Shown in pieces: positions 23,329-36,010 of a stretch of DNA of 64,000 nt (its first letter is position 1; the number at the start of each line of letters is the position of its first letter). Under the pieces are notes generated by a model. It did not search any database. It saw only the letters and a list, made by a program, of their open reading frames with translations, and had not been told where the DNA came from. The stretch is from NCBI GenBank assembly GCA_026008535.1, contig BRKX01000007.1:59881001-59945000 (forward strand), read 5' to 3'. Made by a program: the position numbers and the translations under genes. Source of the stretch: Perilla frutescens. Lineage: Eukaryota; Streptophyta; Magnoliopsida; Lamiales; Lamiaceae.

Positions 23329-24775
23329 TGTTGGGATTTTTTCGAATTGAACCACCGCAAGATCTAATTGGATGTTCATTAATCCGTGTTCATGCAAATC
23401 ATAATTTTATGTAACATGCATGTTTATCACAGTCTAATCAAAAAGCATGCAAAGCAGATTCAAATCTAATAAAGCGGAAGACATAGAAACAAATCCACTT
23501 ACAAATCGATAGACGGTCTGTGGACAAGATTAAAGATCTAATCTTGCTGTTGAATGAACACTTTATGGCGCCACCTAACACCTCAAAAAATCGAGCACCA
23601 CAAATTCTACTCCAAGATCTTCTGTTGTATTCTCGGACTGTATCTAGATTGAGAGTGGGCTGAAATCTACTAGATAGAATTGTGAAATATGTGGATAACT
23701 TTGAGAGACAAAGAGGGGCTGATTTCTTATGATTATTATCCTCAAAATTTCGTGCCCCCCTCCCCTTATATATAGGGAGGGGCGAAATTTCATGTTCCAG
23801 CCCTACTGGGCTTGGGCTTCTATCTCAAGTTCAATATCCAGTGCACTATCAGTCAATTGGGCTACAACAGGGATCTAGAAGAATATTAAATTGGCCCATT
23901 AATTTATTTAATATCCAATATCCAATAAACCTAGGATATAATTAATAAATTAAGTTTTACTTTTATTCCACTAAAGAAGTAAAACTGACCTACCAATTTA
24001 ATACATATTTACGAATATGCTTTCTCCTTTAGTCCAGCCATTCCCCGTGTTTAAGATATAATGTTCATTAATTAATTATGTAAGCCTCTGACAGCTATAA
24101 TTAATTAACATCTAAAACCTTGAGTAGTACCACACAAGCTTTATCATGTAAGGAATAAATTCCACCTGCAGGGTTTCAACATGAACTTGCGTTTCCTCAA
24201 GAGACCATCATCAACCTGGCGCACCAGGACACGGTGCTCATGCATACTGCTCGAGACATCATGTATACATTGTTATTACCAAAGATATCGAATTCGATCT
24301 ACGAAAAGATCTCACTCATTGATAAATTAAAGTAATAAACAACACACACATATGCTCGCCAATATCACATGAGTTCAGAACCCGAACTCTGTGGATCTTT
24401 ATTCTCCCAGTAACTGGGTCAAAGATAGAGAATAGTATCCTATCATGATCCTCCTCAATACACTAACTAGTGTACTAGAATAATCAGTTAGCCAAGATAA
24501 ACTAACTTATCAGATTATTCTACGGTGTACCGATGGTGTGTTCAGGACCATCTAAGCCGTGAGCTCTTTAATACATTATAAGGTTCTAATGATATGATCT
24601 TTACCGTGTGACTCCCCACACCATATCATCTACAATGTAAGTATATGGAACATTGCATAGAACAATTACAGAACATAATCTAAATGCAAACAGTGACTGC
24701 AATAACTTTCATTTCATATCATCATATCATCAGAAAAGTATACAAAGACAAGTCTTCTAGTATACAAAACTAACA
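23329..24775 (-). mobile_element. Copia element B, 3' LTR (complete)
   Basis: A 1447-bp LTR from TGTTGGGATTTT to CTAACA. On the minus strand it is preceded by a polypurine tract (reverse complement of ATCTCCCACTTATAC, 24776-24790). A TATA-like TTATATATAG (plus sense, near 23766) marks the promoter. It is near-identical to the LTR at 30824 except for a deletion of about 291 bp in the latter. Confidence 0.9.
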
Positions 24776-24851
24776 ATCTCCCACTTATACTTGAAGCATG
24801 TCTTTCAAGCATAATAAATAACTAGCTAACTCTCCAATCAAAACTATCAAC

Positions 24852-26492
24852 TCAAACTGCATCCCTAGGTCTGCATCTCACTCCCATTTTCTCCACGTGA
24901 CCATCAAAGGTCTTAGCCGCCGGGCTCTTCGTGAATGGATCAGCCAGGTTGTCCTCCGATGCAATCTTGACCACTGCCACGTCTCCTCTCTTAACGATTT
25001 CTCGTATAAGATGGTACTTTCTCTCTATGTGTTTACTTGCCTTGTGGGCTCTTGGTTCCTTCGAATTTGCCACTGCACCAGAGTTATCACAGTATATCGT
25101 GATAGTCTTAGGCAAAACAGAAACCACGCCCAAGCCCACTAGGAACCCACGGAGCCAGACAGCCTCTTTTGCAGCCTCAGAGGCAGCTACATACTCAGCT
25201 TCCATGGTGGAATCCGCAATGCATTTCTCCTTAGTGCTCCTCCATGCGATGGCTCCACCTCCTAATGTAAACACATAGCCCGAGGTAGACTTACTCTGAT
25301 CTTTGTCGGATTGAAAATCTGAGTCCGTGTAACCCAAAGGTACTAGGCTATCAGAGCGGAAAACCAACATGTAGTCTCGAGTCCGTTTAAGGTACTTGAG
25401 AATGTTTTTGACCGCAGTCTAGTGACCTTGTCCAGGGTTAGACTGATATCTGCTTACCATGCCAACGGCATAGCATATATCAGGCTTAGTGCATAGCATA
25501 GCATACATCAAACTTTCCACAGCCGAAGCATATGGTACTTTCTTCATTTTCTCTATCTCAGACTGTGTTTGGGGACACATTTTCTTGGATAGATGAATTC
25601 CATGCCTGTAAGGTATAAAACCTTTCTTGGAATCTTGCATGCCAAATCTAGCTAGCACTGTATCGATATAAGTCACCTGGGACAGATATAACATCCTTTT
25701 CTGGTGATCACGAATGATCTTGATACCAAGGACATGTTCGGCTTCACCCAGATCCTTCATATTGAACTGCTCGGACAGCCACACCCTAATGTTTGACAAC
25801 GCCTTCTTACTGTTTCCAATAAGCAAGATGTCATCAACATAAAGTACGAGGAATGCCACCACATTTCCGTCACATTTCTTGTACACACAACTCTCCTCTA
25901 GACTTTGCACGAATCCATATGACTGGATAACCTCGTCAAATCGGATATTCCAAGACCTCGATGCCTGCTTAAGTCCATAAATGGATCTCTTAAGCTTACA
26001 CACCAAGTGCTCTTGGCCCTTAGCAATGAATCCCTCTGGTTGTTTCATGTGAATGTTTTCCTCAAGACTTCCGTTTATGAAAGCCATCTTGACATCCATC
26101 TGCCAGATCTCATAATCCAAATGAGCGGCAATAGACAAGAGAATCCGGATTGACTTAAGCATGGCTACCGGTGAAAAGGTTTCCTTATAATCGATCCCTT
26201 CTTTCTGAGTATACCATTTTGCCACCAATCTAGCTTTGAAGGTTTCAATCATCCCATCAGATCCTCTCTTGCGCTTGTAGACCCACTTACAGCCAATAGG
26301 TTTTACCCCATCTAGTGGTTCTACAAGTTCCCAGACTTGATAGTGATCCATAGATCCAATCTCAGACTCCATTGCAGTTTTCCAAGAATCTGCATCTTTA
26401 TCTCGAATTGCCTCGTCATAGGTCCTGAGATCCAATTCATTGAGACCCTCTGGGAAATCTGAATCCTCTCTCAGACCAATGAATCTATCAGG
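24852..26492 (-). pseudogene. Ty1/copia element B reverse transcriptase-RNase H
   Basis: Read on the minus strand, the RT starts after the stop at 26493 (frame continues FIGLREDSDFPEG). It shows DSWKTAMESEI, KWVYKRKRGSDG, RLVAKWYTQKEGIDY (usually RLVAKGYTQ), WQMDVKMAFINGSL (family form MDVKTAFLNG) and the catalytic YVDDILLIGN. It ends at a single in-frame stop at 25419-25421 inside the join to RNase H. RNase H (25370 to 24852) has GYTDSDFQSD, STMEAEYVAASEAAKEAVW and the terminal H-x5-KHIERKYH, then DNLADPFTK. Apart from the two stops the domains look complete, so decay is recent. It copies element RNA into DNA in cytoplasmic particles when intact. Confidence 0.9.
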
Positions 26493-26937
26493 TTAGCGTA
26501 CAACCTTCCCACTGCGACGAGGCAGTTCCTGTACTTCTGTGACACGTTGTGCAGTGTTTGGTGGTTCCTCTTCTTGTACAACCGGTGCAGGATTCAATCC
26601 ACCCCTTAACTCCTCAAGGATGATGTAACTCCTTGATTTGTGGTTTATGACATAGTCTTCCTCTAAGAATCGAGCATTGGTGCTAACAATGATCTTCTGA
26701 TCCTTAGGACTATAAAACAAACCACCTTTCGTTCCTCTAGGATATCCAACGAACAGCCTTACATCAGTACGAGGAGCCAGCTTATCAGCTTCCTTATCCA
26801 ACACGTGTGCTGGGCTACCCCAAATCTGAATATGGTTCAAACTGGGCTTTCGTCCAGTCCATAGTTCTGTAGGTGTAGCAGGAACTGATTTCGATGGAAC
26901 CAAGTTAAGAATATAGGTTGTTGTTTCCAGGGCATAT
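26493..26937 (-). pseudogene. Copia element B integrase C-terminal region
   Basis: Reading LVPSKSVPATPTELWTGRKP and IQIWGSPAHVLDKEADKL, then FVGYPRGTKGGLFYSPKD, this is the integrase C-terminal part, with the GKKP-like motif as GRKP. It is shifted by one base relative to the preceding catalytic part, with the frameshift close to 26940 (the TTC-TAG-GA run). It ends at a TAA near 26493; the next frame is in phase, so that break is a single nonsense change. Confidence 0.85.
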
Positions 26938-26938
26938 C

Positions 26939-28342
26939 CTAGAACGAAATAAGTAACTCAGAATAACTCATCATCGATCTAACCATCTCTAACAATGTAC
27001 GATTCCTTCTTTCCGCCACGCCATTCTGTTGTGGCGTTCCAGGCGCAGTCAACTGGGATGTAATCCCACTCTCTGCCATGTAATCCCTAAATTCGCTTGA
27101 GAGGTACTCGCCACCATGATCAGAATGTAGTGACTTGATATTTTTGTCTGTTCGTTTCTCTGCTTCCTCCTTAAACTCTTTGAATTTCTCAAAGCATTCA
27201 GACTTGCGACGTAACAGGTAGATATAACCGTATTTAGAGCAATCATCAATGAGAGTGATGAAATACTCGAACCCTCCTCGAGCTTGAACTGACATAGGGC
27301 CGCACAGATCAGAGTGAATCAAATCTAATAGCCCTTCGGATCTATTTTCTTTTGACTGGAAAGGACGCTTGGTCATTTTACCTTCCAAACAGGATTCACA
27401 TAAAAGAAACGATTCCAGTACCAAAGAAGACAATGGTCCATCGTTGACAAGCATTTGTATCCTCTTAAGGTTAATATGATCTAGCCTTAGATACCAAAGA
27501 TAGGTTTGATTCATTTCCGAAGGTTCTTTTCTCTTGTTAGGGTTTATGATCGATGTATTCAAAAGTTGTCTTTGCATAGTGTTTTCAGTTGGTTTAAGAA
27601 AGTATAAATGTCCATCCAATGTACCAGAACAGATAAAATGTTTACCACTAAAGATAACCACCTTGTTATCAAAAGAAACAGAATATCCATCCATAATCAG
27701 TTTAGAAACTGAAACCAAGTTTCGCCTAAAACCAGGCACATAAAGACAATCTTTCAAAACCAAAGTTCTATCACTACTGAAAGGTAAAACAACGTCTCCC
27801 ACTGCAACAGTCGCCACTCTCGTAGCATTGCCCATGTAGACGGTGATCTCATTCTCACTCAACTGTCTTTTTACCAGAAACCCTTGTAAAGACATGCAAA
27901 CATGATCAGTAGCTCCAGTATCTACTACCCACGACTGGGTAGAACAAGTTGTTAAACATGTTTCCACAACCAGAGTGTGAGATGTACCTTTCTTCTTCAT
28001 TACTAAGTGGTGAGCCGAGCGGTTCTGATAACCGAAGAGCTCCTTAAGGTTGAGCATGACATCATAAGCAGTCTTCATAGTCTGATGCTGATGTTGCAAC
28101 ACATTCGACATGGAAGCCAGAATGTAGCGGCGTGATATTTCATCAGACTTGACCCACTTGTCATATACAGCCCTTTGGGCTTCGTTAGAACCCTCATCTG
28201 GCTTGTCAGGACATACCTCTTCAAGTACAAACTTGTGTCCCTCAGCAACTAGAACTAGGTTAAGGTTACGAATCCAGTCATTGTAGTTTTCACCGACAAG
28301 TTTGTTTTCTTTGAGGATTGAGGATAGATTGGAGAGTGCCAT
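26939..28342 (-). pseudogene. Copia element B gag-protease-integrase fusion with gag deletion
   Basis: The start is the ATG at 28342 (MALSNLSSILKENKLVGENY), which matches element A. After about 120 residues of gag (ending NRSAHHLVMKK) the frame passes directly into KGTSHTLVVETC, the stretch just before the protease. The C-terminal gag half and zinc knuckle, present in element A at 17170-17590, are missing by an in-frame deletion, probably between AAGAAGAA runs. The protease has SWVVDTGATDHVC. Integrase shows the H-C zinc region (LRLDHINLKR, CESCLEGK), LDLIHSDLCGPM, LHSDHGGEY and TPQQNGVAERRNRT, with D, D and E of the catalytic triad visible. It ends at a stop caused by the frameshift near 26940. 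Confidence 0.9.
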
Positions 28343-30809
28343 TGATGATATGAAATAACTGAAATTAAACATGCAGTATAGTCACATAACACATTTAGGA
28401 TAAACAGTGTATAATCGAAAGCCTCATAAAAATTATATACTTTTCCACCGACACTTTAAAAACGTCTTTTATAAGCCACGATAGTGTGAACGTTTATAAA
28501 ATCCATTCTTAAATAGGTTAAACCTTTAATTTGCCTCCAGTTGAGTTTCCTTACAATAAGCAAATTAATAGCCGGATAATAAACACGATCATGTAATCAT
28601 CTAACTGATAAGCCACGATCGTGTGGACGTTTATCAATAAATTACATCTAAGTGTGCATACCATTATCTTCGCACCAAGATCACTATTCGAATTTAACCG
28701 CTCCAGATAGAGGAGTCAGTTAGTTCTAATAGTGTTCTACAACTATCCTTTTAGGAGATTTAATTTCTAGAGAAATCTGTGATATGACACATTCGATATG
28801 GAGGAAGACCGATGTCAACGCGCATGCCCATCACTTCTCAATTAAACCAGATTTTAATGGAGACCGAATGAGATTTCTACATACTTTGGTATGAATCTCT
28901 CCCACTTAGTTATTTATGTTTGAGGTTTCATTTTATCCCATTATCGAACATGCAAACATCACATAAAATGATAAACATCCATTGCATGCTTCAACATAAT
29001 AAGCAACAGTAATATTACAACTATCATGGCTTATATCTCATGTTGATTGATGAGATAAAACTGGAAAGTCAGCTCCGAAAACAGCTTATGGTCGCCGCCC
29101 CTTCACCGCGCCTCACCGAAAACCCTAGCTCCCATTTAGGGTTTCGGGACGTGAACCGATGAACCTTCCTTTCTGGTGCTGAACCAATTTCCTTCTTTGA
29201 GTTGATCTCTGATCTTTATTCAATACAGACTATCTATTCCATAAGGAAAAATCTAATATTGCTAGAATAAAAAAATACAACTCAAAAACTCGTCTAACGG
29301 CTTTATATCTATTACATTAAAATAACATAAAATAAAACCTAGACCTAATCCATGGATTTTCTCATGGATTAAAATCACGTAGCCAAACCGGCATACAACC
29401 AACATCCATTCAACATAAACATACATCACATAAAATAAAGGAGCCATGATAGTTGGTAAACCTGCAAACAAACACAGTCTACAAAAACCAACAATCATGT
29501 ATTATATGATCCACATAAAATAACATATGATATCTATGCATGAATATTAAAATAATATTCGAATTTTACAATTAATTAGATTAATTAATTCGATATTATC
29601 CACAAGATAAAAATTGAAAATTAAAATAATTATCCACCAATTTTAATCTTGTATATTTTCGAAAATATCACTTAAATAAATATGGAAATTAATTATAATT
29701 ATCCACCAAATTTATTTAATATTTTCAAGCCACCCTAATTAAATAATAATTGGATATCTTGATATAAATCAAGAATCTAATCCAAATATTATCCATAAGA
29801 ATCTAAATCTTCAAGAATAAAGTTTGGAGATTTGATTCCAATCCAAAATCTTCCAAAACCTATCCAAAATTAAATTTTTATCACAATTGGATTTTCATAA
29901 TTATTTGTATATATCCAAAATCACCTTATCCAATTTTTAATAAATAGATTTCGAAAATATCCAAATAATAAATCTGGAAATTTGATCCACTTCAAATTCT
30001 TCCAAATTTAAAATTCTATTTTCAAATCTATCTAGATTAAAATTAGGTAAATTAAGATATACATCAAATAATATCAAATCTTAATCCAACACATGTAATT
30101 TTCGATCCACATCAATAAACGAATCTGGAAATTTGATTTTTATGAAAATCTTCTCCAAATCATTTTATTAATTTCGAAAATTACATAAAGTTAACACATT
30201 TGGAAATTTTGACAATAATCAAAAAACTATTTCAAATAAATACCATAGGTTTCGAAATTTACCAAATAATAAATCTGGAAATTTTGATCCACTTCAAAAA
30301 TTACCAAATTTAAAATTCTAATTTCAAACCTATCTAGATTAGAATTAGATAATTTTTGATATACACCAAAAATTACTTATCCTAATTCTAATCAACTAAA
30401 TTTTCGAACCTCTACCAAAATAAATCTGGAAATTTTGATCTTGATCAAAAATCCATCCAAATTTAATTCTAGGTATCGAAAATATAGAACACAAAATTAG
30501 GGAATTTAAACACATCAAAATTCGAAAATTTTGACCTCCAAATTTTCGAAAATTATGAGATACAAATCTGAAAATTTGAAGAACATCAAATATCATTCCA
30601 AATCTATATCCATAATGACCGAAAATTCTTAACCACTCAAAACTAGAATTTTCGAATTTTTCATCAAAAATTCTTCCAAGTTTTGAATACCATAAAATCG
30701 AAACACATGACAATTAAATCTGAAAATTTAAACACCATAAATTTATCATCAAATTTAATATGCAATTCAAAATTATGCCCGGATTAATCCTAGAACAGTG
30801 CCAAAACCC
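28343..30809 (-). mobile_element. Copia element B leader
   Basis: The leader is about 2.47 kb of non-coding, AT-rich sequence between PBS and gag, unusually long for a copia element. It contains the degenerate repeat array (AAATCTGGAAATTTGATCCA-like units near 29968, 30267 and 30420) and conserved blocks shared with the other copies. Several short frames occur, but none is conserved between copies. Confidence 0.8.
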
Positions 30810-30821
30810 GCTCTGATACCA
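30810..30821 (-). other. Primer-binding site of element B
   Basis: GCTCTGATACCA in plus sense is a perfect complement of the tRNA-iMet type site, two bases from the LTR. Confidence 0.92.
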
Positions 30822-30823
30822 GT

Positions 30824-31980
30824 TGTTGGGGTTTTTTCGAATTGAACCACTGCAGGATCTAATTGGATGTTCATTAATCCGTGTTCATGCAAATCATAAT
30901 TTTACGTAATATGAATGTTTATCACAGTCTAATCAAAAAGCATGCAAAGCAGATTCGAATCTAATAAAGCGGAAGACATAGAAACGAATCTACTTACAAA
31001 TCGATAGACGGTCTGTGGACAAGATTAAAGATCTAATCTTGCTGTTGAATGAACACTTTATGGCGCCACCTAACACCTCAAAAAATTGAGCACCACAGAT
31101 TCTACTCCAAGATCTTCTGTTGTATTCTCGGACTGTATCTAGATTCAGAGTGGGCTGAAATCTACTAGATAGAATTGTGAAATCTGTGGATAACTTTGAG
31201 AGACAAAGAGGGGCTGATTTCTTATGATTATTATCCTCAAAATTTCGTGCCCCTCTCCCCTTATATATAGGGAGGGGTGAAATTTCATGTTCCAGCCCTA
31301 TTGGGCTTGGGCCTCTATCTCAAGTTCAATATCCAGTCCACTATCAGTCAATTGGGCTACAACAGGGATCTAGAAGAATATTAAATTGGCCCATTAATTT
31401 ATTTAATATCCAATATCCAATAAACCTAGGATATAATTAAATAAATTAAGTTTTACTTTTATTCCACTAAAGAAGTAAAACTGACCTACCAATTTAATAC
31501 ATATTTACGAATATGCTTTCTCCTTTAGTCCAGCCATTCCCCGTGTTTAAGATATAATGTTCATTAATTAATTATGTAAGCCTTTGACAGCTATAATTAA
31601 TTAACATCTAAAACCTTGAGTAGTACCACACAAGCTTTATCATGCAAGGAATAAATTCCACCTGCAGGGTTTCATCATGAACTTGCGTTTCCTCAAGAGA
31701 ACATCATCAATCTGGCACACCAGGACACGGTGCTCATGCATACTGCTCGAGACCATCTAAGCCGTGAGCTCTTTAATACATTACAAGGTTCTAATGATAT
31801 GATCTCTACCGTGTGACTCCCCACACCATATCATCTAAAATGTAAGTATATGGAACATTGCATAGAACAATTATAGAACATAATTTAAATGCAAACAGTG
31901 ACTGCAATAAATTTCATTTCATATCATCATATCATCAGAAAAGTATACAAAGACAAGTCTTCTAGTATACAAAACTAACA
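30824..31980 (-). mobile_element. Copia element B, 5' LTR (internally deleted)
   Basis: 1157 bp from TGTTGGGGTTTT to CTAACA. Compared with the 3' LTR it lacks about 291 bp (24258-24548 in that copy); the join reads CTCGAGACCATCTAAG, with GAC shared at both breakpoints. Followed by the TAGAG duplication. Confidence 0.9.
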
Positions 31981-31985
31981 TAGAG

Positions 31986-32288
31986 AACAGTATCCTATCA
32001 TGATCCTCCTTAATACACTAACACGTGTATTAGAATAATTAATTAGTCAAGACAAACTAATTATCAGATTATTCTACGGTGTATCGATAGTGTATTCAGG
32101 ACCATCTAAACCGTAAGCCTTTTAATACAATACAAGTATCTGATGATATGATCTTACTGTGTGTTCACCCACACCATATCATCTACAATGTAAATATATG
32201 GAATATGCATAAATAACTATAGAATAATGTAAATGCAAATAGTGACTACAATAAGATTCAATCTATATCATCATATCATCAGAAAAGT
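31986..32288 (-). mobile_element. Copia LTR 2 (5' LTR of element A), second part
   Basis: Continues LTR 2 from the B insertion (GAACAGTATCCTATCATGAT) to ATCATCAGAAAAG at about 32288. The last 35 bp or so of the family LTR are missing and different sequence follows. Confidence 0.8.
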
Positions 32289-33915
32289 TCCTTTATTATA
32301 GTTCACAATGAAGACAAATGTTGGACCTGGCTGTCGGTGACTTTAGGAGTCACGGATTCTTTTCCAACTGGTGTTGTCCCAAAAGCGGCGATCCAACTAA
32401 AGCAGCCTCCTCAGCCGGTGGGGGCAACAGTCTCACACTTGCGATCTCCAACTGCTCGTTTGATAGATAAGGTGCTATTGGCCATCTTTTCAAGGTTTTA
32501 GATCTCTTTCAATCTTCAAAAATACAGTCTTGAAACTGGTATCAACTGGTGTGCTCCTTTGCGCGTCTTCGGCTTGAGCTGGGTAGTTGATCGGTGTAAA
32601 ATAGAACTAAGAGAGTGGCTCTGGCTAGAATTCTTCAACAGCTAGCTTGATGAGCAGTTTTGCCCCTTCTCTTCAGTTGGGACTTTTGCTTTGCTGAATT
32701 TTGAGCCTGAGGCTTTAGAGCTTTGGTGAACGTCTTCACGGGAAGTCTCTACGCTGAAAGTTTTGCAAAAAATCTTAGCAAAAAGTCTAAGCACAAAGTC
32801 ACGGCCATCTTCTGGGTCACTTGTCTTTTATAGGTGAGTGGCTGGTGACTGTTACTGATCAATAAGTGATCATAAATGATAAAGCTGTTAAGGGGCTTTT
32901 CATTTAAAGAGCCGTTGAGTAGCCATTACTCTTCTAACATGCTTTTGTTCCAAGATCTTGGTTGCATTAACTTCAAGATCTTCATGTTGGCTTTTCTAAA
33001 ATTTGAATTTCAGTTTACGGCTTCTGTCTTGATCTTCAGTTCTGGGCTTTGACTGGCAGTTGAAATCTTCAGCTCCATAGCTATCAGTTCTACGCATCCT
33101 TGGCAGTTTTGCAAGCTCTAGTTTAGATCATCTTCAGCTGGCAGTTCTGGACTCTGGCTTGACGCTTTCTGAGCTCCAGTTTGAGTTGCTTCAGCTGGCA
33201 GTTTTGAACCAGTGTTCTTCAGGTGGCATTTTGAACTGATATCCCTTCAGCTGGAACTTCCTCAAACTGGTCTTCAGTCTAGATGTTGACCTGGTGCTTC
33301 TTCAGTTGGACTTCTGAACTGGTACGTCTTCAGCTGCTATCCTCTGAACTGGTACTTCAGCTGGAACTTTCTTGAGCTGGCATTTCCTTCAACTCGTCCC
33401 TTGACTGATTTATCCTTTAACTAGCATTCTTCTTCAGACGGAAATAGTCCATCCTTCAGCTGGTAATCTTCTTTAGCTGGAAATGAGCACTTCTGAACTG
33501 ATATTTTCATCAGTTCATAACTATAGACTGATGGAATTTTGGTAGTTCGAACTTGTCGGTACCTGCATTATCAGTTTTCTTGACTTGCTAACTGATCTAG
33601 CAAGCAAGCTACAGTTCTTTCTTTTTCACAGCTCTAGGGATGGATTTTTCTCTCTTCTCTCTTTTCTTTTCTCTCTCTTTTCTTTTTTCACTCTTTTTTC
33701 TTTTCTCAGCTCTTGGCTGGTTTCTTTTTCTTTTCTCTCTTTTCTATTTCTTTCTCTCTTGGATTGATCATTCTGAGGCTTTGATAGCTCAGTTTTTGTT
33801 TTGATCAACCTTAGTTTTCTGCTTGATTTCTTCTCAATTTTTCAAGGCTCTTTGACATATTTTGACATCTCATCAAAACCCCAGTCAGGAAAACTCTTGA
33901 TAGTTTTTCCTAACA
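32289..33915 (-). mobile_element. AACTGAT-rich LTR fragment, inverted relative to 18795
   Basis: On the minus strand it begins TGTTAGGAAAAACTATCAAG at 33915 and resembles the solo LTR at 18795-20476: GAGATGTCAAAATA at the start, CAGCTGAAG/AACTGAT words throughout, and GCCAATAGCACCT with GAGCAGTTGG near its end. The 3' end (at 32289) lacks a CA terminus and looks truncated. No coding region. Confidence 0.65.
33636..33765 (+). repeat. CT-rich low-complexity tract
   Basis: About 130 bp of TTTTCTCTC words. Open frames across it on both strands are by-products of composition. Confidence 0.85.
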
Positions 33916-34197
33916 TAAATGTTCATAAGAAATGTCTGAAACTAATATTCATCACCTTAAACTAATATTCTTCAACTTGAACTAATATTTATGAATATAA
34001 ACTAATATTCATAAGAAATATGTCTTGGAACTAATAGTACTTGTAGAAATTTCATTAACAGTACCAATCACTTCGACATAACAAATACTTCAACATTAAT
34101 TGGACCATCTTCACATGAAAGCATGTAGTGTAGGTTTTCCTCAGCTTCGTTCCTTTCACTTTGTATGTTACTATCTGCACTTAGAATTGTTGGGGTT
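33916..34197. other. Short tandem repeat and unassigned sequence
   Basis: Five copies of an AAACTAATATTCATNA-like unit (period about 19-21 bp) lie between about 33940 and 34035. The remainder to 34197 reads weakly like copia gag on the minus strand (ERNEAEENLHYMLSC), too short to assign. Confidence 0.45.
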
Positions 34198-34794
34198 TTA
34201 TCGAATTACGCCCTATAGGATCTAATCGGCTAATCTTTAATTCTATTAAGCATGCAAATCATGATTTTATATGTGATGTATTAAACATCCATGTTGAATA
34301 TACTATGCCAGAGTACTATCGAATTATGCAACGGAAAATAATACGATAGAACTACTTACAACGAATGTAGGGTTGATCACGAGATTACAGGTCTAATCTC
34401 GTTCTGTAGAAGACACGATCGAACTCAGCCCTTTCTTCACTATTTTCGAACCACACCAAGGTTGCAGAGACACTCCTTAATCTTCTACTGTATTTCTGAT
34501 ACCCATTTAGATGTGGAGTGGGCTACAAACTACTAAACTGTATGGATAACCTAGGGAAATAAGTGAGCAACTGAGAGGGGTTGATCGTGTCTCTTGAATT
34601 CACGCTTTCCCCTCTCTAATTAATAGTGATGGGGATGAATTCTAGAGCTCCCAACCCTAGAGGACTTGGGCCTCTCCACTTATTCCATTCCCTTAGTCCA
34701 TTAAGGTATTATTTGGGCTACAGTAGGGATCTAGAAGAATATTAAATTGGCCCACTAATTTATTTAATATCTAATATCCAATACTAGGATATAA
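34198..34794 (-). mobile_element. Diverged copia LTR fragment
   Basis: Starts TGTTGGGGTTTTATCGAATT like LTR 2 and keeps the GGTCTAATCTCGT, AGTGGGCT and GGGATCTAGAAGAATATTAA blocks, then stops at ACTAGGATATAATTTA. About 600 of 1450 bp remain, more diverged than the other copies. Confidence 0.7.
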
Positions 34795-34899
34795 TTTATT
34801 TTTATAATCTACGAATCGTACTTAAAGTCTTGCACACAAACTCGTTTGTTATAAACAAAAAAAATGCGCATTCGGTTATAGATTAGTGGAGTACTTGGG

Positions 34900-35435
34900 T
34901 GATATCATTCTAATCGATAGCATTCAAATAAGGTTTCTGTGATATTAAAGTATGTTATCTTGAGGTCACCAAAAGGGCCTCTTAGGGTTTCTCGAGTTGA
35001 CTGGGTATTATCAACATTTTGTTTGAAATTACGGTAAATTGCGCAACCATTGACTAATCTGCTTAAGAAAGAGAACTCTGCTGAGTTCTAGTGATCAGAG
35101 ATAGCTCAACTAGCTTTCCAAACTCCCCAATGGATCCTGAAAAAGATCACATCCCTCTACCCAGAAAGTCTTAATGAATCCCGAAATTACTAGACGAGTT
35201 TCATGCGACACCCATGGCGGCCACGTGGGGACCTTTCAAACATATCGATGACTCGTATATAAGCTAGTGATGAAGAAAAGGGTTACTCAGTATATGGCAG
35301 TATGTGTCAAGTGTCAGCTGCATAAGTATGATACACGTGTTCCAACTATTACTTCAACCCTTGCATCTTCCCTCTCTCATTTGGGAAAATGTGAGCATGG
35401 ATTTTATTACGGGATTTCTGTAGTCTAACTTATGA
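34900..35435 (+). pseudogene. Ty3/gypsy RNase H and integrase remnant
   Basis: Broken frames read RGFLGLTGYYQHFV near 34980, PLTNLLKKEN near 35050 and, after a gap, MAVCVKCQLHKYDTRVP near 35300 (the integrase zinc region, with CxxC) followed by a residue string like the EHGFYYGIS start of the catalytic core. Stops and frameshifts are frequent. The catalytic core is deleted, since the next recognisable piece is the pol tail at 35440. Confidence 0.7.
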
Positions 35436-35439
35436 GACC

Positions 35440-35712
35440 ATGCATAGCAACAATGAGCTAAATCTGGAGTTACAAATGAGAGGTCCAATTATGAGGCTTC
35501 GAGCTAAGAGATTGCAAGATTATTTTCGAGCAATGGTTCGCAAGAAGCTCGAGGAAGAACCAAGTCAAGGTAGCTCGAGATGGGTGACCGTATTGAAGTT
35601 TGAAGACATGTCTTGTCGCGGCTATAAAGAAGACGTAGACATGGCCGTGCAACTTGAAGACAAGATGAAGCAAATCCGGATAGAGAAGTCCGCACGGCCC
35701 GTGCCTAAGTGA
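35440..35712 (+). pseudogene. Ty3/gypsy pol tail (element F)
   Basis: An open frame from the ATG at 35440 reads LELQMRGPIMRLRAKRLQDY, equivalent to the tail at the left end of the window, then a charged stretch ending ARPVPK and a stop. It is the end of a larger polyprotein whose upstream part is lost or decayed. Confidence 0.6.
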
Positions 35713-36010
35713 TTCACCAACGCACGGTCGTGCACAGTGTTATTACCCATGCCCATTTTGTTTTGTTTGGGTTTTTCATACCTATGCTATAGTATTATTT
35801 TATACTATAGTATTTAATTATTTTGAGTCATTTTTGGTATTTAATTCATGTAATTTTCGAATTAATTGAGTCATAGGTTGACTAGGTTTTAGTTTTTAGG
35901 TAATTTCCTACCTTGAATAGAATTCTACCTTAGGTAATTTCCTAGCTTAGTTGGAGAACTATTTGGATCAGATTTTTAAGCCCATTAAGCTTATAATTTC
36001 GTGCCCCATG
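35713..36010 (+). mobile_element. Element F 3' LTR, first part (start approximate)
   Basis: Non-coding sequence after the pol tail. It resembles the part of the LTR at 240-590 before the TATA box. It ends at CCATG (36006-36010), where TE1 starts; the rest is at 52138-52840. Confidence 0.55.

Noticed and set aside
24897..25278. Plus-strand open frames over the copia RNase H
   Set aside because: Antisense of the real RNase H frame.
33585..33808. Serine/phenylalanine-rich and lysine/glutamate-rich frames
   Set aside because: Translation of a CT-rich low-complexity tract.
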